IMG/VR virus record: IMGVR_UViG_3300027917_000091
Coordinates: 1-38,141 of that record
Origin: a virus
DNA: 38,141 nucleotides
Strand: one strand, 5' to 3'
Made by a program: the position numbers and the translations under genes. Positions 31,168 through 37,613 of this stretch are shown here, piece after piece (position 1 is the stretch's first letter; every line of letters begins with the position of its first letter). Below the pieces are notes generated by a model that saw nothing but the letters and a program-made list of their open reading frames with translations, did no database searches and had not been told where the DNA came from.

Positions 31168-31362
31168 CTAGACTACACTAGAATCTAGTCTTTTGGCAAG
31201 TTTTTTGGCACGTTTGTCAGCACGTCTTTGTTTATTCTTTTCACGACGTCCTTCCGCACGATACCGTTCACATTTTTTCTTATCACGACCGTGTTTACGG
31301 TTCTTTTTGCCTTTTTTGGTGTTTTTACGACCAACGACAATTTTAACTTGGGTTCTTCCCAT
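31168..31362 (-). CDS. Very basic small protein (64 aa)
   Basis: Almost half Lys and Arg (GRKNTKKGKKNRKHGRDKKK; KQRRADKRAKKLAKRL). Likely a nucleic-acid-binding or condensing protein; no family. It precedes the tRNA-like RNA by a few tens of bases. Confidence 0.55.
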   Translation of the reverse strand: MGRTQVKIVVGRKNTKKGKKNRKHGRDKKKCERYRAEGRREKNKQRRADKRAKKLAKRLDSSVV

Positions 31363-31375
31363 AACGACCTCCTAG

Positions 31376-31558
31376 TTATTTAGCCGTCATAGGTACCCCC
31401 TTTCTTATTAATAAACCATTTGATTTTGTTAAAGTAACAGTATCTGCATTGCAGTACAATAATTTTCCATTGGGAAGAGTAACAAATAAATAGTCAACCC
31501 AATTTTCAAATTTATGTGCTCTGCAAAATAAAGAATGTCTTAAATTTTTAGCTGACAT
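31376..31558 (-). CDS. SLF-motif microprotein (60 aa)
   Basis: MSAKNLRHSLFCRAHKFENW then VDYLFVTLPNGKLLYCN: the core H-S-L-F-C followed by an aromatic strand. The ATG at 31558 overlaps the end of the 80-aa gene; the longer open frame from 31591 is less likely. Function unknown. Confidence 0.6.
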   Translation of the reverse strand: MSAKNLRHSLFCRAHKFENWVDYLFVTLPNGKLLYCNADTVTLTKSNGLLIRKGVPMTAK

Positions 31559-31790
31559 TCTCCGTCCACCAGTCCGTAGTATAACATTCACGTTTGAGTA
31601 AATCTAAATGACGCTTAGCGTTTAATTTAGAAGGATAAACTCTTGGTTTAACTGCTTTACGGACTGCTTCTTCGTCTTTACTACCTTGAAACCATGGCAT
31701 ATTTTCATACTCTGGTTCATTATTAACCATATAGAATATGTTATTTACTCTGTTTCTCCCTACTATTATTACTTTGTGCGCTTTCGGCAT
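31548..31790 (-). CDS. Small hypothetical protein (80 aa)
   Basis: MPKAHKVIIVGRNRVNNIFY, then NEPEYENMPWFQGSKDEE and a basic C-terminal half ending TDWWTENVS. Aromatic and basic like its neighbours but without the S-L-F core. Function unknown. Confidence 0.55.
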   Translation of the reverse strand: MPKAHKVIIVGRNRVNNIFYMVNNEPEYENMPWFQGSKDEEAVRKAVKPRVYPSKLNAKRHLDLLKRECYTTDWWTENVS

Positions 31791-31905
31791 GTGACCTCGC
31801 TATTACGATAATTTGACTTAAAGCTTTTTGAATCTTATAGTCAATCTGACAATTACTAATTAACGCCTTTTCGGCTATTTTTTGGATTTGTTGTAATGGA
31901 TTCAT
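31741..31905 (-). CDS. Small helical protein (54 aa)
   Basis: MNPLQQIQKIAEKALISNCQ then IDYKIQKALSQIIVIARSHA. The ATG at 31905 has GGGGG upstream; it overlaps the degenerate HNH gene by 50 nt and the next gene by 50 nt. No family recognised. Confidence 0.5.
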   Translation of the reverse strand: MNPLQQIQKIAEKALISNCQIDYKIQKALSQIIVIARSHAESAQSNNSREKQSK

Positions 31906-32290
31906 GAACACCCCCTGAACCCATATACGAGTCACTTCCAAATTTTGTTTTAACAAATTTTTTGACTTTTTTCCTTATTTGATCACGTTTTACGCTTGGC
32001 GTTTTACTGTGTAATAAAACGTGTTCGCTTTTATTCAACCAGACAACATCCAATTTTTTCGAATAGTCAAAATGATGCCCAACAATTTGAAGTTCTGTTT
32101 CACCAGATATATCAGATGAATTTGGTTTTTTCATTGTCCCATTTAGGACAGCACGTCTAACAGCCTGTTTCGCTTCAAGTTGATATGGTCTTTCTGCCAT
32201 CCTTATCTTTTCAAATTCCTTTTTAGCTTCTCTTCTTTTTAGCGTGGCATCACATTCCCGCTGTTTTTTCAACTTTTCTTCCCTATTCAT
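31856..32290 (-). CDS. HNH/His-Me-finger-like protein, zinc Cys lost
   Basis: 144 aa from the ATG at 32290 (AAAGGAG upstream). LEAKQAVRRAVLNGTMKKP and IVGHHFDYSKKLDVVWL then SEHVLLHSK follow the layout of small phage HNH-type proteins, but the Cys pairs of that family are missing. It may be inactive or fold without zinc. The tail is basic. Confidence 0.6.
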   Translation of the reverse strand: MNREEKLKKQRECDATLKRREAKKEFEKIRMAERPYQLEAKQAVRRAVLNGTMKKPNSSDISGETELQIVGHHFDYSKKLDVVWLNKSEHVLLHSKTPSVKRDQIRKKVKKFVKTKFGSDSYMGSGGVHESITTNPKNSRKGVN

Positions 32291-32300
32291 GATAACTCCT

Positions 32301-32438
32301 TTACCAGATGGTTTTAAAAAATAATCCCGACATAAATCCTGATATATATCCCATAAAGAAACCAGTAGCCAAAAGAACAACTACGGTTACAAATTTGATT
32401 ACTTTTTTGCTAACATCAAAGAAAATTGTGTCTTTCAT
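32301..32438 (-). CDS. Small membrane protein (45 aa)
   Basis: MKDTIFFDVSKKVIKFVTVV then VLLATGFFMGYISGFMSGLF: one or two hydrophobic helices with GxxxG-like spacing. GGAGAAG is upstream and the ATG overlaps the previous stop (ATGA). Function unknown. Confidence 0.65.
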   Translation of the reverse strand: MKDTIFFDVSKKVIKFVTVVVLLATGFFMGYISGFMSGLFFKTIW

Positions 32439-32659
32439 TGCTCTTCTCCACATATTTTATTTTCGAGAAATGATGGGAGTGTTTGATAACACCAATACCT
32501 TCCCTCATAACCTTCATATCTTATTCTTTTTATATATTCTAACCACACCCATGCATATATTGTTCTATCTTTTGAATCTTTTCCAGCATATGCGTGTACT
32601 GGTCTCCAAGCATACCATGTATGCCAGTCTTCTTTTTGACGATTTTGTTTTATAATCAT
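32435..32659 (-). CDS. Trp/Tyr-rich small protein (74 aa)
   Basis: KEDWHTWYAWRPVHAYAGKD, then RTIYAWVWLEYIKRIRYEGY and RYWCYQ. It has the aromatic-strand and Tyr/Trp-rich C-terminal parts seen in the SLF-motif proteins but not the core itself, so it may be a distant relative. Overlaps the methyltransferase stop. Function unknown. Confidence 0.6.
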   Translation of the reverse strand: MIIKQNRQKEDWHTWYAWRPVHAYAGKDSKDRTIYAWVWLEYIKRIRYEGYEGRYWCYQTLPSFLENKICGEEQ

Positions 32660-33213
32660 TTATAAAAACTTTTTAATTTGTTCCATAATAATAATCGCAT
32701 TCTGAGGAACAATGGCATTTCCAAGTGCCTTAATTCTGTCCACCCGATCGGGTATCCCATTAGCCACTCTACCCACAGGGGGTTCAGATCGCCAGTAGTT
32801 AAACTTATTTTCCCGTATTTCTTGTATAGTTTCAAGGCACGTTTCGTTGGAAACATTGTCACAAAACGAATTAAGTTTACGCTTTTGTTGGTTTTGTAAT
32901 TTAGTTTTCCTGTACTTGGTGTAGTATTCGTACATTTCCTGTGTATATAATCTGAGGCTGTCGGAGTTGGAATACTGTGAGATGTTTTGAGGGTAGGCAA
33001 CGATCCAGATTCTTTCTCTTCCATGCCATGCTCCCACTTCTTTTGCCGATATACTTTGCCATTCCGCATCATACCCGATTTCGGCAAGACCAGCGAGAAC
33101 GATGTCGAGCCCGCTTCTTTTGAGGTGTGCGACGTTTTCAATGATTGCGAACTTTGGTCGTACTTCGCTAATAATTCTCCTATATTCAAACCAAAGACTA
33201 GACCTTTTTCCAT
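32656..33213 (-). CDS. Alternate-frame ORF inside the methyltransferase gene
   Basis: 185 codons wholly nested in the C5-methyltransferase gene in another frame. Its sequence is not random: PKSGMMRNGKVYRQKKWEHG, IPTPTASDY and GDLNPLWVEWLMGYPIGWTE are recurrent in annotated phage proteins. The same DNA encodes the methyltransferase motif VIII and motif X regions, so this may be a true overprinted gene or a reading-frame echo that is often annotated. No convincing ribosome site was identified. Confidence 0.35.
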   Translation of the reverse strand: MEKGLVFGLNIGELLAKYDQSSQSLKTSHTSKEAGSTSFSLVLPKSGMMRNGKVYRQKKWEHGMEEKESGSLPTLKTSHSIPTPTASDYIHRKCTNTTPSTGKLNYKTNKSVNLIRFVTMFPTKRALKLYKKYGKISLTTGDLNPLWVEWLMGYPIGWTELRHLEMPLFLRMRLLLWNKLKSFYK

Positions 33214-33469
33214 TAATACCTTTCCTTTTTCCTACATGGCTAATATCCTGACAAGGAAATCCGCCAGTAATAAGATCAATACCCCTATCGAAACAATGAA
33301 AATTCCGTATATCATCAAAAATAGGAATCCTGTGCCAATGTCTTCTAAGAAGTCTACGACAATATCGATCTTTTTCGACAAATCCAGCAATTTCTAAATC
33401 CTTTCCCCATACACATTCGGCGGCTAAACTAAAACCACCAATACCTGAGAATAAATCTAGCATTCTCAT
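32660..33469 (-). CDS. DNA (cytosine-5) methyltransferase
   Basis: 269 aa, all main motifs in order: I (MLDLFSGIGGFSLAAE), IV with catalytic Cys73 (ITGGFPCQDIS), VI (AIIENVAHL), VIII (ISAKEVGAWHGRERIWIV) and X (RIKALGNAIVPQ). The target-recognition part is short. No cognate restriction enzyme is nearby, so protection of phage DNA from host restriction is likely. Its start overlaps the stop of the 101-aa gene (ATGA). Confidence 0.92.
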   Translation of the reverse strand: MRMLDLFSGIGGFSLAAECVWGKDLEIAGFVEKDRYCRRLLRRHWHRIPIFDDIRNFHCFDRGIDLITGGFPCQDISHVGKRKGINGKRSSLWFEYRRIISEVRPKFAIIENVAHLKRSGLDIVLAGLAEIGYDAEWQSISAKEVGAWHGRERIWIVAYPQNISQYSNSDSLRLYTQEMYEYYTKYRKTKLQNQQKRKLNSFCDNVSNETCLETIQEIRENKFNYWRSEPPVGRVANGIPDRVDRIKALGNAIVPQNAIIIMEQIKKFL

Positions 33470-33771
33470 TTACACAGCTCATTGTATTTTTCATAAGCAT
33501 TATTCATATTAATAAATGTCCACCCATACGTTCCCCACGTTTCAGAAGACGGATATAGTTCCTTTGCTGGGAACGTTTGACCGAACCTTTCGTGCTCTTT
33601 CTGCTTCTGGATGATAATAACCTCAAACCCAATCGAAGGCTCGTTTGTTTCTCCCTTGATCGGCTGGGGTGGGTTGAGGATAAATTTTTCGTAGAGTGCA
33701 TACTTTCCCTTTCGTTCAAGTTGTTTGAAACGAAAATTCCACTTAACGAATTCTTTTTTTAACTTTTCCAT
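33466..33771 (-). CDS. Hypothetical protein (101 aa)
   Basis: MEKLKKEFVKWNFRFKQLER, IGFEVIIIQKQKEHERFGQT and WGTYGWTFINMNNAYEKYNE. Soluble alpha/beta protein, translated in an operon with the methyltransferase (4-nt overlap). No domain recognised. Confidence 0.65.
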   Translation of the reverse strand: MEKLKKEFVKWNFRFKQLERKGKYALYEKFILNPPQPIKGETNEPSIGFEVIIIQKQKEHERFGQTFPAKELYPSSETWGTYGWTFINMNNAYEKYNELCK

Positions 33772-33794
33772 GAATCCATATTCCTATAAATAGG

Positions 33795-33830
33795 CGGGGA
33801 TGATTGAGCATGACACCCCCGCCCAAGTAC
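33795..33830 (-). terminator. Strong hairpin after holin-like gene
   Basis: Minus-strand GGCGGGG pairs with CCCCGCC over a 17-nt loop, just after the holin-like stop. The following bases are AT-rich but there is no clean T run, so it may be a weak terminator or an mRNA-stabilising hairpin. Confidence 0.55.
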
Positions 33831-33833
33831 AAA

Positions 33834-34178
33834 TTAACCGCCATTCGCTTCTTTAGTCTTAGCTTGCAGAACAGTTACACCAGCCAAACTACCCAACAGG
33901 GCGTAAAGCTGAGCATATATATCCGCTGTAATATTTTTAGTCATTAAGAGTACGCTCAAAACAACCTGACCAAATATCATCAAATAGGTCTTCCAACCTT
34001 TTGCCTCAATAAATAGTCTTAATTGAGCGAGCCCGACAGAACCAAAAAGACCAGCCAATGCCCATCCGATATCCGCATTAAACCATCCCCATGCGTTTTC
34101 GGGGGCTAGGATAGTAAACAAAGCTGTTAAAAATGCAAGCAAGAAGCCAATATACTTTACTAAAGGTGTATCTGGCAT
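33834..34178 (-). CDS. Holin-like membrane protein
   Basis: 114 aa with about three hydrophobic helices: YIGFLLAFLTALFTILAPE, DIGWALAGLFGSVGLAQL and MIFGQVVLSVLLMTKNI, then a polar end. Size and topology fit a holin that opens the inner membrane for the amidase. It has its own promoter-like motif and GGAGAGGG ribosome site, consistent with separate late timing. Other small membrane roles cannot be excluded. Confidence 0.65.
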   Translation of the reverse strand: MPDTPLVKYIGFLLAFLTALFTILAPENAWGWFNADIGWALAGLFGSVGLAQLRLFIEAKGWKTYLMIFGQVVLSVLLMTKNITADIYAQLYALLGSLAGVTVLQAKTKEANGG

Positions 34179-34204
34179 TTTCCCTCTCCTTTTTTAGGTT
34201 TCAT

Positions 34205-34227
34205 ATTAACCCGCAAATGTAAACAAA
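34205..34227 (-). promoter_or_regulatory. Repeated late-promoter-like motif, copy 4
   Basis: Minus-strand TTTGTTTACATTT-GC-GGG then TTAATAT, 27-49 nt before the holin-like ATG. Thirteen bases are identical to copy 2. A TTAACA 16 nt before TACATT might act as -35. Confidence 0.6.
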
Positions 34228-34283
34228 TATACGGGATTGTTAATTAAAAAGCAAATGTTTTTTCCATGTATGTAAAGATTGAT

Positions 34284-34424
34284 CTAACACATCAAATTAT
34301 TTCTGAAAAAATAATATATATAAATAGTCGGTTTATATTTTTGCATAAAATGACCAATACAAGACTTTGAATGAACTCCATTACGACTAGGTTTACAAAA
34401 TAATGATTGTTTTTTAATGTTCAA
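34284..34424 (-). CDS. SLF-motif microprotein (46 aa)
   Basis: From a TTG start: NIKKQSLFCKPSRNGVHSK, then GHFMQKYKPTIYIYYFFRN. The DNA of the motif is identical over 17 nt (34400-34416) to that at 25567-25583. Start codon uncertain; it overlaps the 36-aa membrane protein by 11 nt. Function unknown. Confidence 0.45.
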   Translation of the reverse strand: MNIKKQSLFCKPSRNGVHSKSCIGHFMQKYKPTIYIYYFFRNNLMC

Positions 34425-34524
34425 AATCAGATTTTCTATTTCTTATTCGGTAGTATAATACATGAATCACTACCCATGAAACAATAATAACTCCGATAAA
34501 TACAAGTATCCACCAATACCACAT
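34414..34524 (-). CDS. Tiny membrane protein (36 aa)
   Basis: MWYWWILVFIGVIIVSWVVI then HVLYYRIRNRKSDFEH: one transmembrane helix with a basic tail. AGAGGAG lies 6 nt before the ATG, one of the best ribosome sites in the window. Confidence 0.65.
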   Translation of the reverse strand: MWYWWILVFIGVIIVSWVVIHVLYYRIRNRKSDFEH

Positions 34525-34539
34525 GTTTTCTCCTCTTTT

Positions 34540-34683
34540 TCATATATATCTAATCTCGGAAAATGTAGTAACGTATCTATGTCCCCTCGCCATTCTCATA
34601 TAATAGCCATAACGACAATTTACTGATCTTTGTATACAAATAAATAAAGATTGTTTCTTATATCTTCTATTATATATAGACAT
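34540..34683 (-). CDS. SLF-motif microprotein (47 aa)
   Basis: MSIYNRRYKKQSLFICIQRS then VNCRYGYYMRMARGHRYVTT. Core K-Q-S-L-F near residues 10-14, followed by a Tyr/Arg-rich stretch. The region is otherwise non-coding in all frames. Function unknown. Confidence 0.5.
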   Translation of the reverse strand: MSIYNRRYKKQSLFICIQRSVNCRYGYYMRMARGHRYVTTFSEIRYI

Positions 34684-34760
34684 ACCACAATATTAGAAAG
34701 TAGGCTAAGGCAAATCCCACAATTAAACCCAAAATCGTTGGAATACTATCAAGTTTTCTT

Positions 34761-35150
34761 TCATTTCTCAATACATTTTGTGCAAAGAGTCCGAATCCAT
34801 GCCCCTTTGTGAGTACCTGTTTCAACGTTGACGGTAGTCCCACAGTCTTCGCAGACGTTATAGGAGAGGCTTTCGAAAAACGAGATAATATCATAAATTT
34901 TTTCATTTGCACCCTCTATGTAAAAACGTAATCCACCAAACTTTTCTTTAACCTGAAACGCCCATGCGTCCAAGTTGTTCTGTTCCGCTTCATGTTTTAT
35001 CATCTTAGCACAAAGCCTTATAATAGGAAACCACCCATCATTACACTCAAAACCAAACGCCATGGGAATTATAGGGTTTGTTTTTTCCTTATAATAACGA
35101 AAGAGCTTGGGAAATTCGTTATAAAGCTTATCAGTCAGTTCTTGGTTCAT
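34761..35150 (-). CDS. Zinc-binding phage hypothetical protein
   Basis: 129 aa. Helical start (ELTDKLYNEFPKLFRYYKEK), FGFECNDGWFPIIRLCA, FQVKEKFGGLRFYIEGA, and a C-terminal zinc knuckle VCEDCGTT with TLCTKCIEK. The pattern recurs in many phages without known function. The ATG at 35150 is favoured by GGAG upstream over the TTG/ATG further out. Confidence 0.7.
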   Translation of the reverse strand: MNQELTDKLYNEFPKLFRYYKEKTNPIIPMAFGFECNDGWFPIIRLCAKMIKHEAEQNNLDAWAFQVKEKFGGLRFYIEGANEKIYDIISFFESLSYNVCEDCGTTVNVETGTHKGAWIRTLCTKCIEK

Positions 35151-35313
35151 TTTTTTTTCTCCATTCCTCATCAAATATTCTTCTTAGACCACTAACAGAA
35201 GAATGCCTTCCAGCGGTTATTTCAATACCCTTGTGGGTGAATGTATAAAAACCCCGTGTTTCTCCAGCTTTTTTGATAGCTTCTTCACATTTTTCATCAA
35301 AATTATCTACCAT
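35131..35313 (-). CDS. Small hypothetical protein (60 aa)
   Basis: MVDNFDEKCEEAIKKAGETR then GIEITAGRHSSVSGLRRIFD. Helix-strand-helix composition, translated between two operon genes. No family recognised. Confidence 0.55.
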   Translation of the reverse strand: MVDNFDEKCEEAIKKAGETRGFYTFTHKGIEITAGRHSSVSGLRRIFDEEWRKKNEPRTD

Positions 35314-35314
35314 A

Positions 35315-35647
35315 TCATGCGTCTTCCTTAAATTTTTTCTTAAATTCTGTCATTCTCTCCAAAGTTCTATCCTTGGCATCCATATCTGTGATGGGAGTGT
35401 CGATATATTGCCAGGCGGCATCGAGAGCTTGGATAAGAAAAAGTCGCTTTTTATTTATTTGCTTGTTAGTTTCACGTAACTTGACCAACTCTTCTTCTTT
35501 ACAAATAATACAATGACCAGCTTCCTTAAAGTCTTTGTCCACTCGCCAGCACAACACCTTTCCTTCATCATAAAGAATGCGACACCTTTCTTCATAATGC
35601 TTCTTACAGGTGCAGTGTCTGAGTTGCTCTATTGTTAGTTTTATCAC
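35315..35647 (-). CDS. Cys-rich small protein (110 aa)
   Basis: LRHCTCKKHYEERCRIL and GHCIICKEEE form Cys/His pairs suggesting a zinc site, followed by a helical tail (LIQALDAAWQYIDTPITDMD). Overlaps the 172-aa gene by 4 nt. No family recognised. Confidence 0.6.
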   Translation of the reverse strand: MIKLTIEQLRHCTCKKHYEERCRILYDEGKVLCWRVDKDFKEAGHCIICKEEELVKLRETNKQINKKRLFLIQALDAAWQYIDTPITDMDAKDRTLERMTEFKKKFKEDA

Positions 35648-36162
35648 CAGTACCCACCCGTTGTTGATGATGTCCCGTAATTTACTGTTGTTGATGTTGA
35701 ATATCCACCTGTAGAGGCACTAGTCCATTCTGGATAATGAAACTGAACCCATTTTGATTTAAGAATTATAGTTTCAACTTTCCTATCAATCCACATACGA
35801 CGGGCACCAATACATTTCCTACCCCAACCAATAAAACCCCCTGGAATTTCGCCCTCTGCAACCCATGTTCCTTTAGGGATAATGGCTCTATATATACGAA
35901 ATTCACCGATTCTCCTGTTTTTTTCTAATTCGTTTATATAGCCTTCAGCATCCCAATTACTAGTTAGACAGTGAAAAACACCATGTTCCAATCTTTTTCG
36001 CCATTTTCTGAGTCTCTTGTTATCATTTAGAGTATACTCAGTTCGCACTTTCCATCTATGTTTTTGAAAAGGGCTATAAATCTTATTATTATGAACCCGC
36101 CTAACTACATAAACCGTTTCATTTTTATTAGTTTTCCGCACCTTTTTAATAATCATGCACAT
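35644..36162 (-). CDS. Basic protein with S-P-F motif and Ser/Thr/Gly tail
   Basis: 172 aa. The N-terminal half is very basic (RRVHNNKIYSPFQKHRWKVR) with Y-S-P-F, a variant of the small-protein core. The middle has EFRIYRAIIPKGTWVAEGE. The last 25 residues are a low-complexity tail (TSASTGGYSTSTTVNYGT) like those at 6644 and 21803. May be a virion-associated or surface protein; not recognised. Confidence 0.6.
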   Translation of the reverse strand: MCMIIKKVRKTNKNETVYVVRRVHNNKIYSPFQKHRWKVRTEYTLNDNKRLRKWRKRLEHGVFHCLTSNWDAEGYINELEKNRRIGEFRIYRAIIPKGTWVAEGEIPGGFIGWGRKCIGARRMWIDRKVETIILKSKWVQFHYPEWTSASTGGYSTSTTVNYGTSSTTGGYW

Positions 36163-36165
36163 AGT

Positions 36166-36273
36166 TTAATCCCGTTTCTTTCTTCCTTTAAAATACATAA
36201 ATAGAGCTGGTATTCCAACAGTAACCATGAAAAAGGCAAGAAGGATACCAGTTATTACAAGAATTTTATCCAT
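36166..36273 (-). CDS. Tiny membrane protein (35 aa)
   Basis: MDKILVITGILLAFFMVTVG then IPALFMYFKGRKKRD: one transmembrane helix with a basic tail, the same plan as 30863-30961 and 34414-34524. It overlaps the resolvase stop. Confidence 0.6.
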   Translation of the reverse strand: MDKILVITGILLAFFMVTVGIPALFMYFKGRKKRD

Positions 36274-36754
36274 TACATCTCCTTAAATATTCAGCAATGA
36301 GAAGTCCATCTGCATCACCATGTGCAATAATATCTGATTCCCAAATAGGAAATAATCTACAACCAATCTGTTTAGAGGCTTTTTTAAGCTCAGCAGAGCC
36401 CTTAACGGGCGGCAATAAGACTTTTTGCCATTCTTTAGAATCAATATATTCAAATGGAAATTTATATTCTTCTAATAAAATAAGGGTAGCTTCGTGGGCA
36501 CGTACAGCAGAACAGGTCTGGTGGAATCTGCGGGCATCAACCATGGGACGTTCTAAACCAATCTTACAAGTGATTTGAGTGTAAGGTAAGAGATAGGCTC
36601 TTAGAATTTCAGTATCTATTCTATTTATGTGTCTTTTTTTAGATTTCTGATAATTCAGCTCATACTTTGTAGGTGTTTCTAAAAAGGATGTTCGGTCTCC
36701 GTTGATTATCCCGATAGAACCAGTAGATCCATTGTCTATTCCTATATACACCAT
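36266..36754 (-). CDS. RuvC-like Holliday junction resolvase
   Basis: 162 aa. MVYIGIDNGSTGSIGIINGD (Asp7), CKIGLERPMVDARRF (Glu68) and IIAHGDADGLLIAEYL (Asp147/Asp149) supply the acidic residues of an RNase H-like RuvC fold. It would resolve recombination or packaging branches with the SbcD-like nuclease. Its start overlaps the 81-aa gene by about 95 nt. Confidence 0.8.
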   Translation of the reverse strand: MVYIGIDNGSTGSIGIINGDRTSFLETPTKYELNYQKSKKRHINRIDTEILRAYLLPYTQITCKIGLERPMVDARRFHQTCSAVRAHEATLILLEEYKFPFEYIDSKEWQKVLLPPVKGSAELKKASKQIGCRLFPIWESDIIAHGDADGLLIAEYLRRCNG

Positions 36755-36905
36755 AGTTAAATTTCTCCCTTTTCATGTGTGCGGTCGCAAATGCAAAGAA
36801 ATGTTTAGTTTTTTCTGTAATTGCTTTTTTACCATTATATAAATCAAATCCACGATCTGTATAAGTTACTGAACCAGCTATTGCGAATGGTGAGTGTAAT
36901 TTCAT
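36660..36905 (-). CDS. SPF-motif small protein (81 aa)
   Basis: MKLHSPFAIAGSVTYTDRGF, then HFFAFATAHMKREKF. Core H-S-P-F-A and an aromatic strand. The final 30 residues overlap the resolvase gene in another frame, so the C-terminus may be constrained by that gene. The start overlaps the 57-aa gene's stop (ATGA). Confidence 0.6.
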   Translation of the reverse strand: MKLHSPFAIAGSVTYTDRGFDLYNGKKAITEKTKHFFAFATAHMKREKFNYGVYRNRQWIYWFYRDNQRRPNILFRNTYKV

Positions 36906-37075
36906 TTCAAATAGGCCTCTTCAAACCACCACCACCTTTGATCTCTATATGGTTTTTTTTTATGTATAGCAAATCTTATCACAAAACGATAATGACTTTC
37001 GTTTTTTCCAATTTTCTCTATAGATCTTGCAAACAAGCTTTGCGATTTATATAAATAATGATTATTGGTATTCAT
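36902..37075 (-). CDS. SLF-motif microprotein (57 aa)
   Basis: MNTNNHYLYKSQSLFARSIE, then SHYRFVIRFAIHKKKPYRDQ and RWWWFEEAYLK. It shows all three family parts clearly: Q-S-L-F-A-R, the Y-R-F-V-I-R strand and a Trp-rich end. It overlaps the cupin-like gene end and the next start. Function unknown. Confidence 0.65.
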   Translation of the reverse strand: MNTNNHYLYKSQSLFARSIEKIGKNESHYRFVIRFAIHKKKPYRDQRWWWFEEAYLK

Positions 37076-37613
37076 TGTCTTGAATTATTCCAAATTTGTG
37101 AAAGTAACGGAGTGGTCTCCATTTTTTACCATTTACGTAGAATCCCCATTTGTGGTATGGTCTGGAACATAAGAGTAAAGTCCACGCTCCCCCTTTCGGG
37201 ATTTTAAGCCAATGGCGATCCTTCGCCTTTGCTCGCCAGATAGACGGCGACGAAACTGGGAATTCGCCGTTTGGAGTAACATTAGTGTATCTGCCTCTGA
37301 GGACGATGGAAATGAGATCACAGGAGTGGTCGTGGAAGGCTCTATTGTCGTCTGATCTGAACCAGTGGTGGAGACGAATCGAATAGCCGTAGAATAATAT
37401 TGTCCACCTAACCAGATAAGGATTGTCTTTCTTACCAAGTTTTTCTCTCCATCTAATTTGAAAGTTTTTAAAGGGTTTATTATGTGAAGACCCTTCATTA
37501 TAAGTCAGGCGTCGAGGAATTGAACCATCGGTCTTCCCTGATGTTCTCAGGGACGCATTTCCAGTTATGCTAACGCCCGTTCCAATACCACGGTTTTCCA
37601 TTGTAGATTTCAT
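37062..37613 (-). CDS. Cupin-like protein, start uncertain
   Basis: The conserved part is YGYSIRLHHWFRSDDNRAFH then DHSCDLISIVLRGRYTN, giving the H-x-W-x3-D-x4-H-D-H metal site of phage cupin-like proteins, with RHWLKIPKGGAWTLLLC and HKWGFYVNGKKWRPL after it. The first 40 codons run through a tRNA-like sequence (37505-37579) and are not protein-like, so translation may start later at a non-ATG codon. Substrate unknown. Confidence 0.6.
   Translation of the reverse strand: MKSTMENRGIGTGVSITGNASLRTSGKTDGSIPRRLTYNEGSSHNKPFKNFQIRWREKLGKKDNPYLVRWTILFYGYSIRLHHWFRSDDNRAFHDHSCDLISIVLRGRYTNVTPNGEFPVSSPSIWRAKAKDRHWLKIPKGGAWTLLLCSRPYHKWGFYVNGKKWRPLRYFHKFGIIQDNEYQ
37505..37579 (-). tRNA. Unusual tRNA-like gene with 9-nt anticodon loop
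   Basis: 75 nt on the minus strand. Acceptor CGGGCGT with ACGCCTG, D-arm GCAT-AACTGGAA-ATGC and anticodon stem TCCCT with AGGGA are perfect. The anticodon loop is 9 nt (or 5 nt with a 7-bp stem) and lacks U33. The T-arm has the loop TTCAATT with one bulged base in the stem. Discriminator A is followed by CT, as in the other tRNAs. It may be degenerate or non-decoding; identity cannot be assigned. Confidence 0.5.

Noticed and set aside
32656-33469. Frameshifted or broken methyltransferase
   Set aside because: The main frame holds motifs I, IV, VI, VIII and X without interruption, so the gene is intact; the second frame is nested, not a continuation.
34670-34912. 80-aa ORF overlapping the zinc-binding protein gene
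   Set aside because: Most of it is out-of-frame with a well-supported gene; only the last 33 codons (hydrophobic end) lie outside, with no start or ribosome site I trust.
37133-37498. Alternate-frame ORF within the cupin-like gene
   Set aside because: It begins at the first ATG after the tRNA-like element, but its sequence is Ser/Thr/Arg-rich shadow and the conserved cupin motifs are in the other frame.
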